DNA of 6,407 nucleotides from an uncultured Collinsella sp. (lineage in GTDB: Bacteria > Actinomycetota > Coriobacteriia > Coriobacteriales > Coriobacteriaceae), in assembly GCA_937926755.1 (NCBI GenBank), contig CALBBA010000208.1, positions 1-6,407 of the forward strand, in the 5' to 3' direction. Shown one piece after another: positions 1 to 5,875 of this stretch; the first letter of the stretch is position 1; every line of letters begins with the position of its first letter. The position numbers and the translations under genes were made by a program. Under the pieces are notes generated by a model, which did no database searches, was not told where the DNA came from, and worked only from the letters and a program-made list of their open reading frames with translations.

Positions 1-3000
1 CGAAGCGCTGGCCGCCGAACTGGGCCTTGCCGCCCAGAGGCTGCTGGGTGACCAGGCTGTAAGGGCCAGTCGAACGGGCGTGGATCTTGTCGTCGACCAT
101 GTGGCCGAGCTTGAGAATGTAGGACGTACCCACGGTAATGGGCTCGCGGAACTCCTCGCCGGTGCGGCCGTCGAACAGACGGGTCTTGCCGCGCTCGTCA
201 AGCTGGGTGACGAACTCGGGACGCATGTGATCGCCAAAGGCAGCGGTGGCCTTGTTGAGCATGTTCTTGTTGGCACGACGAATGACCTCGGCGATCTCGT
301 CCTCCTTGGCGCCGTCGAAGACGGGCGTCGCGGTGAAGAACGGACCGGGGACGTACTTGTCGGAGTCGGCCTGCTCGGTATCCCAACCGCAGGCAGCGGC
401 CCAGCCAAGGTGGCACTCGAGCAGCTGGCCGACGTTCATACGCGAGGGAACGCCCAGCGGGTTGAGGATAACGTCGATCGGGGTACCGTCAGCCATGTAG
501 GGCATGTCCTCGACCGGCAGAACGTTACAGATAACACCCTTGTTGCCGTGGCGGCCGGCGATCTTATCGCCCTGCTGGATCTTACGACGCTGGGCGACGT
601 AGACGCGCACCTGCTCGTTGACGCCAGGGGCCAGATCGTCGCCGTTCTCGCGGCTAAAGCGGACAACGTCGATGACGCGGCCGTATGCGCCGTGAGGCAT
701 CTTAAGGGAGGTGTCGCGAACGTCGTGGGCCTTGGCACCAAAGATGGCGCGCAGCAGGCGCTCCTCGGCGGTCAGAGCGCTCTCGCCCTTAGGCGTGACC
801 TTGCCGACCAGGATGTCGCCAGGGCCGACCTCGGCGCCGATGCGGATAATGCCGTCCTCGTCGAGGTTGGCAAGCATGTCCTCGGAGAGGTTCGGGATCT
901 CGCGGGTGATCTCCTCGGGGCCGAGCTTGGTGTCGCGGGCGTCGATCTCGTGACGGGTGATGTTGATGGTCGTCAGCAGGTCCTCGGCCACCAGGCGCTC
1001 GGACACGACGATGCCGTCCTCGTAGTTAAAGCCTTCCCACGGCATGTATGCCACGGTGAGGTTCTGACCCAGTGCGAGCTCGCCATGATCGGTCGAAGGA
1101 CCGTCAGCCAGGGGCTCGCCCTGCTCAACGGTGTCACCGACGCGCACGAGCGGACGGTAGTTGATGCAGGTGGACTGGTTGGAGCGCTGGTACTTGGCCA
1201 GGTGATACTCGTCCATGCCGCCGGCATGCTTGACGATGATCTTGGCGGCGTCGGCAAAGATGACCTCGCCGGCGTTCTTGGCCAGGGTGACCTCGCCGGA
1301 GTCCAGAGCGGCGCGACGCTCCATGCCAGTACCGACATAGGGAGCGGCGGGGTGAACCAGCGGCACGGCCTGACGCTGCATGTTAGCGCCCATCAGCGTA
1401 CGTTTGGCGTCGTCGTGCTCGAGGAACGGGATCAGCGTGGCTGCGACGGAGAGCATCTGACGCGGCGAGACGTCCATGTAGTCGACGTCCTCGACAGGCA
1501 CGTCGGCGGGAGCGCCGAAGGAGCCGTCGAAGTCGCGGGTACGGGCGATCACGGTGTGCGGACGGACGATCTTGCCCTCGGCATCGGTCGTGATGAACTC
1601 GTTGGTCTTGGGATCGAGCGGCGTGTTGGCCGGCGCGATGACGTGCTTCTCTTCCTCGTCAGCGGTCATCCAGTCGATCTGGTCGGTGGCAACGCCGTTC
1701 TCGACGCGGCGGAACGGAGCCTCGATGAAGCCGTACTCGTTGACGCGGGCGTAGAGGGCGAGCGAGCCGATCAGGCCGATGTTGGGGCCTTCGGGGGTCT
1801 CGATCGGGCACATGCGGCTGTAGTGCGAGTTGTGAACGTCGCGGACGGCCGTCGGCACGTTGGTGCGGCGGCTGGAGCCGGACTTGTGGCCGGCAAGACC
1901 ACCAGGGCCGAGTGCGGACAGACGGCGCTTATGGGTCAGACCGGTCAGGGGGTTCGCCTGGTCCATGAACTGCGAGAGCTGCGAGGAACCGAAGAACTCC
2001 TTGATGGAGGCCACGATCGGGCGAATGTTGATGAGCGACTGCGGGGTGATCTCGTCGATGTCCTGGGAGCTCATGCGCTCACGGACGACGCGCTCCATAC
2101 GGCTCATGCCGATACGGAACTGGTTGGCGACGAGCTCGCCGACGGTACGGATGCGGCGGTTGCCAAAGTGGTCGATGTCATCGACCTTGAAGCCCTGCTC
2201 GCCGGCAGCGAGGGACAGCAGGTAACGCAGCGTCGCGACGATATCCTCGTCGGTGAGCACCGTGACCTCCTCCTCGGTGGTGAGGTTGAGCTTCTTGTTG
2301 ACCTTGTAACGACCGACGCGGGCCAGATCGTAGCGCTGCGGGTTAAAGAGCAGGCCCTCGAGCAGGCTGCGGGAAGCGTCCACGGTGGGAGGCTCGCCCG
2401 GGCGCAGGCGACGGTAGATCTCGATGAGGGCGTCCTCGCGAGTGAGGGCGGTGTCGCGCTCCAGGGTGCGCTTGATCACATCGGAGTTGCCGAGCAGCTC
2501 GATGATGTCGTCGTTGGTGACGGCAATGCCAAGGGCGCGCAGGAACATCGTGGCGCTCTGCTTGCGCTTACGGTCGATGGAGACCATGAGCTGGTCGCGC
2601 TTGTCGACCTCAAACTCAAGCCAGGCACCGCGGGACGGGATGATCTGGGCCTTGTAGATCTGCTTGCCCGAATCCATCTCGGAGCTGTAGTACACGCCCG
2701 GGGAGCGGACGAGCTGCGAGACGACGATGCGCTCGGTACCGTTGATGATGAAGGTGCCCTGATCGGTCATCATGGGGAAGTCGCCCATGAAGACGAGCTG
2801 CTCCTTGATCTCGCCGGTCTCCTTGTTGGTGAGACGGACGTCGGTCAGAAGCGGAGCCTGATAGGTCATATCCTTCTCGCGGCACTCCTCGACGGTGTGC
2901 GCGGGGTCGCCGAACTGATGCTCGCCGAAGGTAACCTCGAGAACATGGTTCTGGCTCTGGATGGGGCTGGATTCCTTGAACGCCTCACGAAGGCCCTCGT

Positions 3001-3118
3001 CCTTAAAACGCTCAAAGGATTCCCTTTGAACAGAGATAAGGTTGGGGAGCTCCATGGCCTCCGGGATTTTCCCGAAGCTGACGCGCTTGCGCTCAGTGGC
3101 AGTGTATGCGTAGGTCAC
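1..3118 (-). CDS. rpoB: RNA polymerase beta subunit (RpoB), 3' end cut off by the window edge
   Basis: Encodes the beta subunit of DNA-dependent RNA polymerase, which with beta' forms the catalytic core. The window holds 1039 codons; the C-terminal end, probably somewhat over 100 residues, lies beyond base 1. Visible landmarks are FPMMTDQGTFIINGTER from residue 114 (protrusion/lobe), the rifampicin-pocket stretch GSSQLSQFMDQ from 377 with HKRRLSALGPGG following, CPIETPEGPNIG near 436, LADGPST near 665, NYEDG with E700-D701 (E. coli E813-D814), and GDKIAGRHGNKG from 850 with lysines 852 and 860 (E. coli K1065 and K1073). Residue offsets against E. coli (130 at the rif pocket, 113 at the ED pair, 213 at the GDK motif) show that both large E. 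coli inserts are absent and that about 17 extra residues lie between the rif pocket and the ED pair. The GTG start is chosen because AAGGAGGA lies 8 nt upstream and the protein then begins VTYAYTATERKRVSFGKIP, as expected for the family. rpoC should follow outside the window. Confidence 0.98.
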   Translation of the reverse strand, partial: MTYAYTATERKRVSFGKIPEAMELPNLISVQRESFERFKDEGLREAFKESSPIQSQNHVLEVTFGEHQFGDPAHTVEECREKDMTYQAPLLTDVRLTNKETGEIKEQLVFMGDFPMMTDQGTFIINGTERIVVSQLVRSPGVYYSSEMDSGKQIYKAQIIPSRGAWLEFEVDKRDQLMVSIDRKRKQSATMFLRALGIAVTNDDIIELLGNSDVIKRTLERDTALTREDALIEIYRRLRPGEPPTVDASRSLLEGLLFNPQRYDLARVGRYKVNKKLNLTTEEEVTVLTDEDIVATLRYLLSLAAGEQGFKVDDIDHFGNRRIRTVGELVANQFRIGMSRMERVVRERMSSQDIDEITPQSLINIRPIVASIKEFFGSSQLSQFMDQANPLTGLTHKRRLSALGPGGLAGHKSGSSRRTNVPTAVRDVHNSHYSRMCPIETPEGPNIGLIGSLALYARVNEYGFIEAPFRRVENGVATDQIDWMTADEEEKHVIAPANTPLDPKTNEFITTDAEGKIVRPHTVIARTRDFDGSFGAPADVPVEDVDYMDVSPRQMLSVAATLIPFLEHDDAKRTLMGANMQRQAVPLVHPAAPYVGTGMERRAALDSGEVTLAKNAGEVIFADAAKIIVKHAGGMDEYHLAKYQRSNQSTCINYRPLVRVGDTVEQGEPLADGPSTDHGELALGQNLTVAYMPWEGFNYEDGIVVSERLVAEDLLTTINITRHEIDARDTKLGPEEITREIPNLSEDMLANLDEDGIIRIGAEVGPGDILVGKVTPKGESALTAEERLLRAIFGAKAHDVRDTSLKMPHGAYGRVIDVVRFSRENGDDLAPGVNEQVRVYVAQRRKIQQGDKIAGRHGNKGVICNVLPVEDMPYMADGTPIDVILNPLGVPSRMNVGQLLECHLGWAAACGWDTEQADSDKYVPGPFFTATPVFDGAKEDEIAEVIRRANKNMLNKATAAFGDHMRPEFVTQLDERGKTRLFDGRTGEEFREPITVGTSYILKLGHMVDDKIHARSTGPYSLVTQQPLGGKAQFGGQRF

Positions 3119-3126
3119 CAGGTTTT

Positions 3127-3134
3127 TCCTCCTT
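3127..3134 (-). promoter_or_regulatory. rpoB ribosome binding site that fixes a GTG start
   Basis: The minus strand reads AAGGAGGA, a near-perfect Shine-Dalgarno sequence, followed by 8 nt and then GTG ACC TAC GCA. No ATG in this frame is well placed, so this site decides the GTG start of rpoB. Confidence 0.85.
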
Positions 3135-3154
3135 CACGGAAATGCTCGGTGGGT

Positions 3155-3175
3155 TGGCGAGGCATAGCTTCGCCA
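3155..3175 (-). other. Hairpin in the rpoB 5' leader
   Basis: The minus strand contains TGGCGA and TCGCCA flanking a short middle that adds an A-C mismatch and two more G-C pairs around a TAT loop. It sits just downstream of the predicted rpoB start site and about 20 nt before the Shine-Dalgarno. It has no T-tract, so it is not an intrinsic terminator. It may stabilise the 5' end of the mRNA or modulate initiation; the role is inference. Confidence 0.45.
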
Positions 3176-3191
3176 GTTATCGCAATCTAAT

Positions 3192-3219
3192 AGTTTATCA
3201 GGTACCGACCGTTGGGCAA
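3192..3219 (-). promoter_or_regulatory. Candidate sigma-A-type promoter of rpoB
   Basis: On the minus strand TTGCCC (3214-3219) is followed after 16 nt by TAAACT (3192-3197). Each box matches four of six consensus bases. The start site would be near 3185, giving a leader of about 65 nt. It lies downstream of the galU terminator, so rpoB needs a promoter in this gap; this is the best pair I find, though the match is moderate. Confidence 0.5.
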
Positions 3220-3265
3220 GAAAAGCCTTGACGCGATTGAGTTTTTGGAGTAGCAAAGTTTTTCG

Positions 3266-3329
3266 ACAGAAAATACGCAGGTAGATGTATGTGTATCGAA
3301 CATCTGTTCATATATTTTCTGTGAACAGA
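3266..3329. promoter_or_regulatory. Overlapping inverted repeats upstream of rpoB, including a LexA-box-like motif
   Basis: Three dyads overlap here. CGAACATCTGTTCA (3297-3310) contains GAACA-TC-TGTTC and resembles the Gram-positive LexA (SOS) box CGAAC-N4-GTTCG. TCTGTTCA (3303-3310) and TGAACAGA (3322-3329) form an 8-bp inverted repeat with an 11-nt spacer. ACAGAAAATA (3266-3275) and TATTTTCTGT (3313-3322) form a perfect 10-bp inverted repeat. The cluster lies between the galU terminator and the predicted rpoB promoter, about 80-145 bp upstream of the rpoB start site. Binding by LexA or any other regulator is inference; the distance from the promoter argues against simple repression. Confidence 0.4.
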
Positions 3330-3352
3330 GAGCCGGCAATCGCAGCTCTTAT

Positions 3353-3384
3353 AAAAAACGGGCGCGAACCGAGGTCCGCGCCCG
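3353..3384 (-). terminator. Intrinsic terminator of galU
   Basis: The minus strand has an 11-bp stem, starting CGGGCGCG and closing with CGCGCCCG with one G-T wobble, around a CTCG tetraloop. It is followed directly by TTTTTT (3353-3358). It begins 21 nt after the galU stop codon and works only in the minus direction, since no T-tract follows on the plus strand. It should separate galU from rpoB. Confidence 0.93.
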
Positions 3385-3405
3385 TAAATGTCGATGTCCG
3401 AAGGC

Positions 3406-4314
3406 TTACTTGCGCATCAATCCGCCGCGCTCGTCGATGGCGTCCCAGAAGGCATCGGCAAAGCGGGGATCGCTTGCAGCCATGAGGGCGTTGGTGGCCA
3501 TCCAGCCAGAGGGAGTGCCGGTGTCGTAGCCCGACAGCGGGTCGATGACGACGGCATACATGGCCTCGCGATCGAGCGAGCGGGCCATGGCGTCGGTGAG
3601 CTGAATCTCGCCGCCCTTGCCGGCCTGCTGATCAGCGAGCAGGTCCATGACCAGCGGGCTCAGCAGATAACGGCCGACAATGTACAGGTTGGACGGAGCC
3701 GCCTCGGGAGCGGGCTTCTCGACCAGACCGCCGATGCGCCAGACAGCGCCCGGCTCTGCATCGGCAACGTCCTCGGCGCCCTCGAGCGAACCGACGCGCT
3801 CGCCGGCGATAACACCGTAGCGGCTGACTTCCTCGGGCGAGCAAGCAGCGACGGCGATAACCGAAGCGCCACCGTGCTCCTTGGAAACGGCGAGCATCTT
3901 GTCGCAGATGTCGCGATTAGGCACAACGTAGTCACCCAGAAGAACCAGGAAGTTCTCCCCTGCCACGGCGTCGGCAGCAGAGCGGATAGCATGGCCGAGG
4001 CCCTTGGGCTCGTACTGATAACGGAAGTCGACCGGCATACCGCCAGCGTGGGCGACGGCATCGGCATAGGCGTTCTTGCCGCGCTCGCGCAGCAGGTTCT
4101 CGAGCGAGCGATCGGGCTGGAAGTAGTTCAGTAGCTCGGGCTTACCGGGAGAAGTAACGATGATGGCGTCGTCGACTTCCTCGGGGTCGAGCGCCTCCTC
4201 GACGACGTACTGAATGACGGGCTTGTCGAGCACCGGCAGCATCTCTTTGGGCGTGCACTTGGTGCCAGGCAGAAAACGCGTGCCAAGACCGGCGGCGGGG
4301 ATGATTGCCTTCAT
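3406..4314 (-). CDS. galU: UTP-glucose-1-phosphate uridylyltransferase
   Basis: Cytoplasmic enzyme of the sugar-nucleotide transferase family that makes UDP-glucose and pyrophosphate from UTP and glucose-1-phosphate, feeding galactose use, glycolipids and cell-surface glycans. The 302-residue product has the usual length. Visible motifs are the N-terminal nucleotide-binding loop AAGLGTRFLPGTKCTPKEML (residues 7-26), YEPKGLGHA (101-109), the metal-binding LGD (126-128), RYGVI (165-169), VEKP (198-201), APSNLYIVGRYLLSP (206-220), GKGGEIQLTDAM (232-243) and YDTGTPSGW (263-271). The start at 4314 gives the canonical MKAIIPAAGLGTR; an AAAGGA lies 12 nt upstream, a rather long spacing. The same frame is open a further 28 codons upstream to an ATG at 4398, but that extension does not resemble the family. 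The gene stands alone between rplL and rpoB, with its own promoter and terminator. Related nucleotidyltransferases such as RmlA lack this GalU-specific N-terminal and GKGGEIQLTD pattern. Confidence 0.95.
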   Translation of the reverse strand: MKAIIPAAGLGTRFLPGTKCTPKEMLPVLDKPVIQYVVEEALDPEEVDDAIIVTSPGKPELLNYFQPDRSLENLLRERGKNAYADAVAHAGGMPVDFRYQYEPKGLGHAIRSAADAVAGENFLVLLGDYVVPNRDICDKMLAVSKEHGGASVIAVAACSPEEVSRYGVIAGERVGSLEGAEDVADAEPGAVWRIGGLVEKPAPEAAPSNLYIVGRYLLSPLVMDLLADQQAGKGGEIQLTDAMARSLDREAMYAVVIDPLSGYDTGTPSGWMATNALMAASDPRFADAFWDAIDERGGLMRK

Positions 4315-4336
4315 GTTATTCAAAGATCCTTTCGCA

Positions 4337-4374
4337 GGCGCAAAAGCGCCCCATGCGTGCGGCGCACAGCCGCA
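4337..4374 (-). other. Two small hairpins in the galU 5' leader
   Basis: On the minus strand TGCGGC-TGTGC-GCCGCA (4358-4374) and GGCGC-TTTT-GCGCC (4337-4350) are perfect short hairpins. The second ends just before the weak ribosome binding site. Neither is followed by a T-tract. They could influence galU translation or mRNA stability; I recognise no riboswitch class. Confidence 0.4.
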
Positions 4375-4410
4375 GACCAAATTGCGATACCCAAGCATCT
4401 TACCGCTGGA

Positions 4411-4438
4411 ACTATATGTCGCTACAAGCCAGAGACAA
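4411..4438 (-). promoter_or_regulatory. Promoter of galU
   Basis: The minus strand has TTGTCT (4433-4438), 16 nt, then TATAGT (4411-4416), which matches the -10 consensus in five of six bases. The start site would be near 4404, giving a leader of about 90 nt. It lies between the rplL terminator and galU, within a region more AT-rich than its surroundings, as expected of an independent promoter. Confidence 0.65.
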
Positions 4439-4455
4439 TTCTTCAGCAGGTCAAC

Positions 4456-4489
4456 GCAAATTATTGCTCGAATGGTGCAATTTTATTGC
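4456..4489. promoter_or_regulatory. Tandem GCAA...TTGC dyads upstream of the galU promoter
   Basis: GCAAATTATTGC (4456-4467) and GCAATTTTATTGC (4477-4489) are two similar dyad-symmetric motifs whose starts are 21 bp apart, close to two helical turns. They lie about 50-85 bp upstream of the predicted galU start site, a usual place for activator binding. No known regulator's site is recognised with confidence. Being AT-rich, they could also act as an UP-like or bent-DNA element. Confidence 0.4.
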
Positions 4490-4561
4490 CCAACGGCAGG
4501 GCACCCGATACGACGCAAGTCACAGAATATGGCAGTTTGAGCTACCGATGTCGAGGGACCG

Positions 4562-4601
4562 AAAAACAAAAAAGACGGGGCTCGCGATGCGAACCCCGTC
4601 T
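4562..4601 (-). terminator. Intrinsic terminator of the rplJ-rplL unit
   Basis: The minus strand forms a 13-bp stem (AGACGGGGTTCGC paired with GCGAGCCCCGTCT, one G-T wobble) around an ATC loop. T-rich sequence follows directly: two runs of five T's split by one G, next to the last stem base. It starts 27 nt after the rplL stop. Its strength implies that little transcription from the rplJ promoter continues towards galU and rpoB. Confidence 0.95.
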
Positions 4602-4628
4602 GCAAAGAAATCTGGCGAGAAAGCCTGA

Positions 4629-5006
4629 TTACTTGAGGGTGACAGCAGCGCCAGCAGCCTCGAGCTTCTCCTTGGCAGCCTCGGCGTCCTCCTTCTTGGC
4701 ACCCTCGAGAACAGCCTTGGGAGCGCCCTCGACGACCTCCTTGGCCTCCTTCAGGCCAAGGTTGGTGAGCTCACGGACGGCCTTGATGACCTGGATCTTG
4801 TTGTCGCCGAAGCCCTCGAGCACGACGTCAAACTCGGTCTTCTCCTCGGCCTCAGCAGCGCCAGCAGCGGGAGCGGCGACAACAGCGGCAGGAGCAGCGG
4901 CGGAAACGCCGAAGGTGTCCTCGATAGCCTTGACGAGCTCGGAAGCCTCGAGAAGGGTCATTTCCTTAAGAGCATCGATGATCTCATCGGTGGTAAGCTT
5001 AGCCAT
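4629..5006 (-). CDS. rplL: Ribosomal protein L7/L12 (bL12)
   Basis: Stalk protein of the large ribosomal subunit. Dimers bind the C-terminal helix of L10, and the mobile C-terminal domains recruit and stimulate the GTPases EF-Tu, EF-G, IF2 and RF3. The product is 125 residues, a normal length. Residues 1-33 form the helical dimerisation domain, 34-55 an Ala/Pro/Gly-rich hinge, and 56-125 the globular domain with TEFDVVLEGFG, the factor-binding NKIQVIKAVRELTNLGLKEA (69-88) and VVEGAPKAV (91-99). The ATG at 5006 gives the expected MAKLTTDEII start, with AAAGGA 7 nt upstream; an in-frame ATG at 5039 would only add unconserved residues. It is the second gene of the unit, 102 nt after rplJ, and is followed by a strong terminator. 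Confidence 0.97.
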   Translation of the reverse strand: MAKLTTDEIIDALKEMTLLEASELVKAIEDTFGVSAAAPAAVVAAPAAGAAEAEEKTEFDVVLEGFGDNKIQVIKAVRELTNLGLKEAKEVVEGAPKAVLEGAKKEDAEAAKEKLEAAGAAVTLK

Positions 5007-5025
5007 TTCTAAGTCCTTTCGGTTT

Positions 5026-5093
5026 CCGTGTCTGTGCACGGAGATCAGTTAAAACACAGCGCGAATGCGCCAGGGGTGCGGCGTTGCCGCCGC
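5026..5093 (-). other. Structured rplJ-rplL spacer with three hairpins
   Basis: The minus-strand spacer holds GCGGCG-GCAA-CGCCGC (5078-5093), a perfect 6-bp hairpin with a GNRA tetraloop, then GCGC-ATTC-GCGC (5059-5070), then CCGTG-CACAGA-CACGG (5026-5041). The last ends a few bases before the rplL ribosome binding site. There is no T-tract and no convincing promoter in the gap. rplL product is needed in several copies per L10, so this spacer could help set different expression by processing or stabilisation; that is inference. Confidence 0.45.
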
Positions 5094-5108
5094 GGGTGAA
5101 AACAGCAA

Positions 5109-5630
5109 CTAGGCTGCCTTCTGCTCGGAGACCTGCTGGATCGAACGAGCGAGACCAGAGGAAACGCCGTTGACGCAGACAGCGATGTCGCGAGCGAAAC
5201 CGGAGATGAGACCGGCGATCTGGCCGAGAAGCTGATCCTTGGTGGGCAGCTCGGCGATAGCCTTAACATCATCAGCGGAAACGGCCTTGCCGTCGGAGAT
5301 ACCGCCCTTGATCTCAAGGACGCCCTTGGACTTAGCGGAGAAGTCCTTAAGGGCCTTAGCGGCCTCGACCGGCTCGGACTCGTAGAACACATAAGCGACG
5401 GGACCGGCGAGAATCTCGTCGAGCTCGGGCTGCTCCTGGTTCTTGAGGGCGATCTTGACCAGGTTGTTCTTGTAGACCTTCATCTCGGCGCCGCACTCGC
5501 GAAGCTGATGACGCAGCTCCTGAGCCTGCTTAACCGTCAGACCGTTGTAGTTGACGACGAACAGACCGGCGTTCTCGGCGATACGGGACTCGATCTCTGC
5601 AACCTTGTCGATTTTGTACTGCTGGGGCAT
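5109..5630 (-). CDS. rplJ: Ribosomal protein L10 (uL10)
   Basis: Base of the ribosomal stalk. The N-terminal domain binds 23S rRNA next to L11, the C-terminal helix carries L7/L12 dimers, and L10 or its L12 complex represses its own operon by binding the mRNA leader. The product is 173 residues (E. coli 165). Family features are LFVVNYNGLTVKQAQELRHQ (residues 23-42), CGAEMKVYKNNLVKIAL, GPVAYVFYESEPVEAAKAL and ELPTKDQLLGQIAGLI near 127-142, followed by the helical C-terminal tail that should bind L12. The ATG at 5630 has AGGAGGT 7 nt upstream, an excellent site. It is the first gene of the rplJ-rplL unit, behind a 210-nt leader with an L10-type fold and attenuator. rplK and rplA, the usual upstream neighbours, are not present. 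Confidence 0.96.
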   Translation of the reverse strand: MPQQYKIDKVAEIESRIAENAGLFVVNYNGLTVKQAQELRHQLRECGAEMKVYKNNLVKIALKNQEQPELDEILAGPVAYVFYESEPVEAAKALKDFSAKSKGVLEIKGGISDGKAVSADDVKAIAELPTKDQLLGQIAGLISGFARDIAVCVNGVSSGLARSIQQVSEQKAA

Positions 5631-5680
5631 GAATTACACCTCCTCGAATTCTTTCCGGGCACGGTCCGCCACAAGGACGT

Positions 5681-5732
5681 GACGGGGGCATGTCCAAAAA
5701 GAAAGCCCCCGCGCTGCATGAGCGACGGGGGC
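5681..5732 (-). repeat. Direct repeat GACGGGGGC flanking the rplJ leader terminator
   Basis: The nonamer GACGGGGGC occurs at 5681-5689 and 5724-5732 on the plus strand, so the transcript carries GCCCCCGTC twice: once as the 5' side of the leader terminator stem and once about 7 nt beyond its T-tract. The G-rich strand of the terminator (GCGGGGGC) could pair with either copy. The second pairing can only form after polymerase has passed the terminator. Confidence 0.5.
5696..5732 (-). terminator. Intrinsic terminator (attenuator) in the rplJ leader
   Basis: The minus strand has GCCCCCG, one unpaired T, CGCT, a CATGC loop, AGCG and CGGGGGC, giving 11 base pairs with one bulge. TTTCTTTTT follows directly. 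It lies about 105 nt after the predicted rplJ start site and 65 nt before the rplJ start codon. A candidate antiterminator is partial pairing of GGTGGTCGAG (about 5745-5754) with CTCGCCCCC (5728-5736), which would break the terminator's 5' arm. With the L10 leader fold upstream, this fits L10-dependent transcription attenuation as described for the Bacillus subtilis rplJL operon. Confidence 0.85.
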
Positions 5733-5747
5733 GAGAAGACATATCTA

Positions 5748-5826
5748 CTCGACCACCTCGGCTGGCGGGAAGTCCCATTAAGCTCGCGGGTAAGACCCGT
5801 TTGCGCCGGCTGTCTCTGGCAGCGGA
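5748..5826 (-). promoter_or_regulatory. L10 leader (ribosomal protein L10 autoregulatory RNA)
   Basis: The minus strand contains blocks I recognise from the L10 leader family: CCAGAGACAGCCGG (5806-5819), CTTAAT (5778-5783) and CCAGCCGAGGTGG (5752-5764). GCCGGCG (5804-5810) pairs with CGCCAGC (5761-5767), with one mismatch, to close the fold. Inside are the hairpins CGGGT-CTT-ACCCG (5787-5799) and GGG-ACTT-CCC (5767-5776); the latter touches the closing stem at one base. The element lies between the rplJ promoter and the leader terminator, exactly where L10 binding could favour termination. Recognition is by motif memory and position; a covariance-model search would settle it. Confidence 0.82.
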
Positions 5827-5846
5827 TTCGTGCGTGAACCGAAAGT

Positions 5847-5875
5847 ATTATGGCGGGGACCCCGGCGTCGGTCAA
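5847..5875 (-). promoter_or_regulatory. Promoter of rplJ-rplL
   Basis: The minus strand has TTGACC (5870-5875), a 17-nt spacer, then CATAAT (5847-5852); each box matches five of six consensus bases at ideal spacing. The start site would be near 5840, giving a leader of about 210 nt. The -35 box and sequence upstream of it belong to the outer left arm of the large inverted repeat. Confidence 0.82.

Noticed and set aside
80..3190. A 1036-codon open frame on the plus strand
   Set aside because: It is exactly antisense to rpoB. GC-rich, strongly codon-biased genes often leave a long stop-free opposite frame. The translation is low-complexity-like (rich in L, V, G, D, A) without recognisable domains, while the minus strand encodes unmistakable RpoB.
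3388..4134. A 248-codon open frame on the plus strand
   Set aside because: It is antisense to galU, with the same cause as the rpoB shadow. The minus-strand product has all GalU motifs.
4357..5052. A 231-codon open frame on the plus strand over rplL and the galU upstream region
   Set aside because: It is a Ser/Ala-rich shadow of the rplL minus strand running through a clear terminator and promoter region. No family resemblance and no ribosome binding site.
5007..5108. Separate rplL promoter in the rplJ-rplL gap
   Set aside because: The gap is GC-rich and hairpin-filled. No -35/-10 pair with acceptable spacing was found on the minus strand.
5530..5690. A short minus-strand frame starting ATG CCC CCG within the rplJ leader, as a possible leader peptide
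   Set aside because: It has no Shine-Dalgarno, begins directly after the attenuator T-tract, and overlaps rplJ in another frame far beyond its start. The region is better explained as leader RNA.
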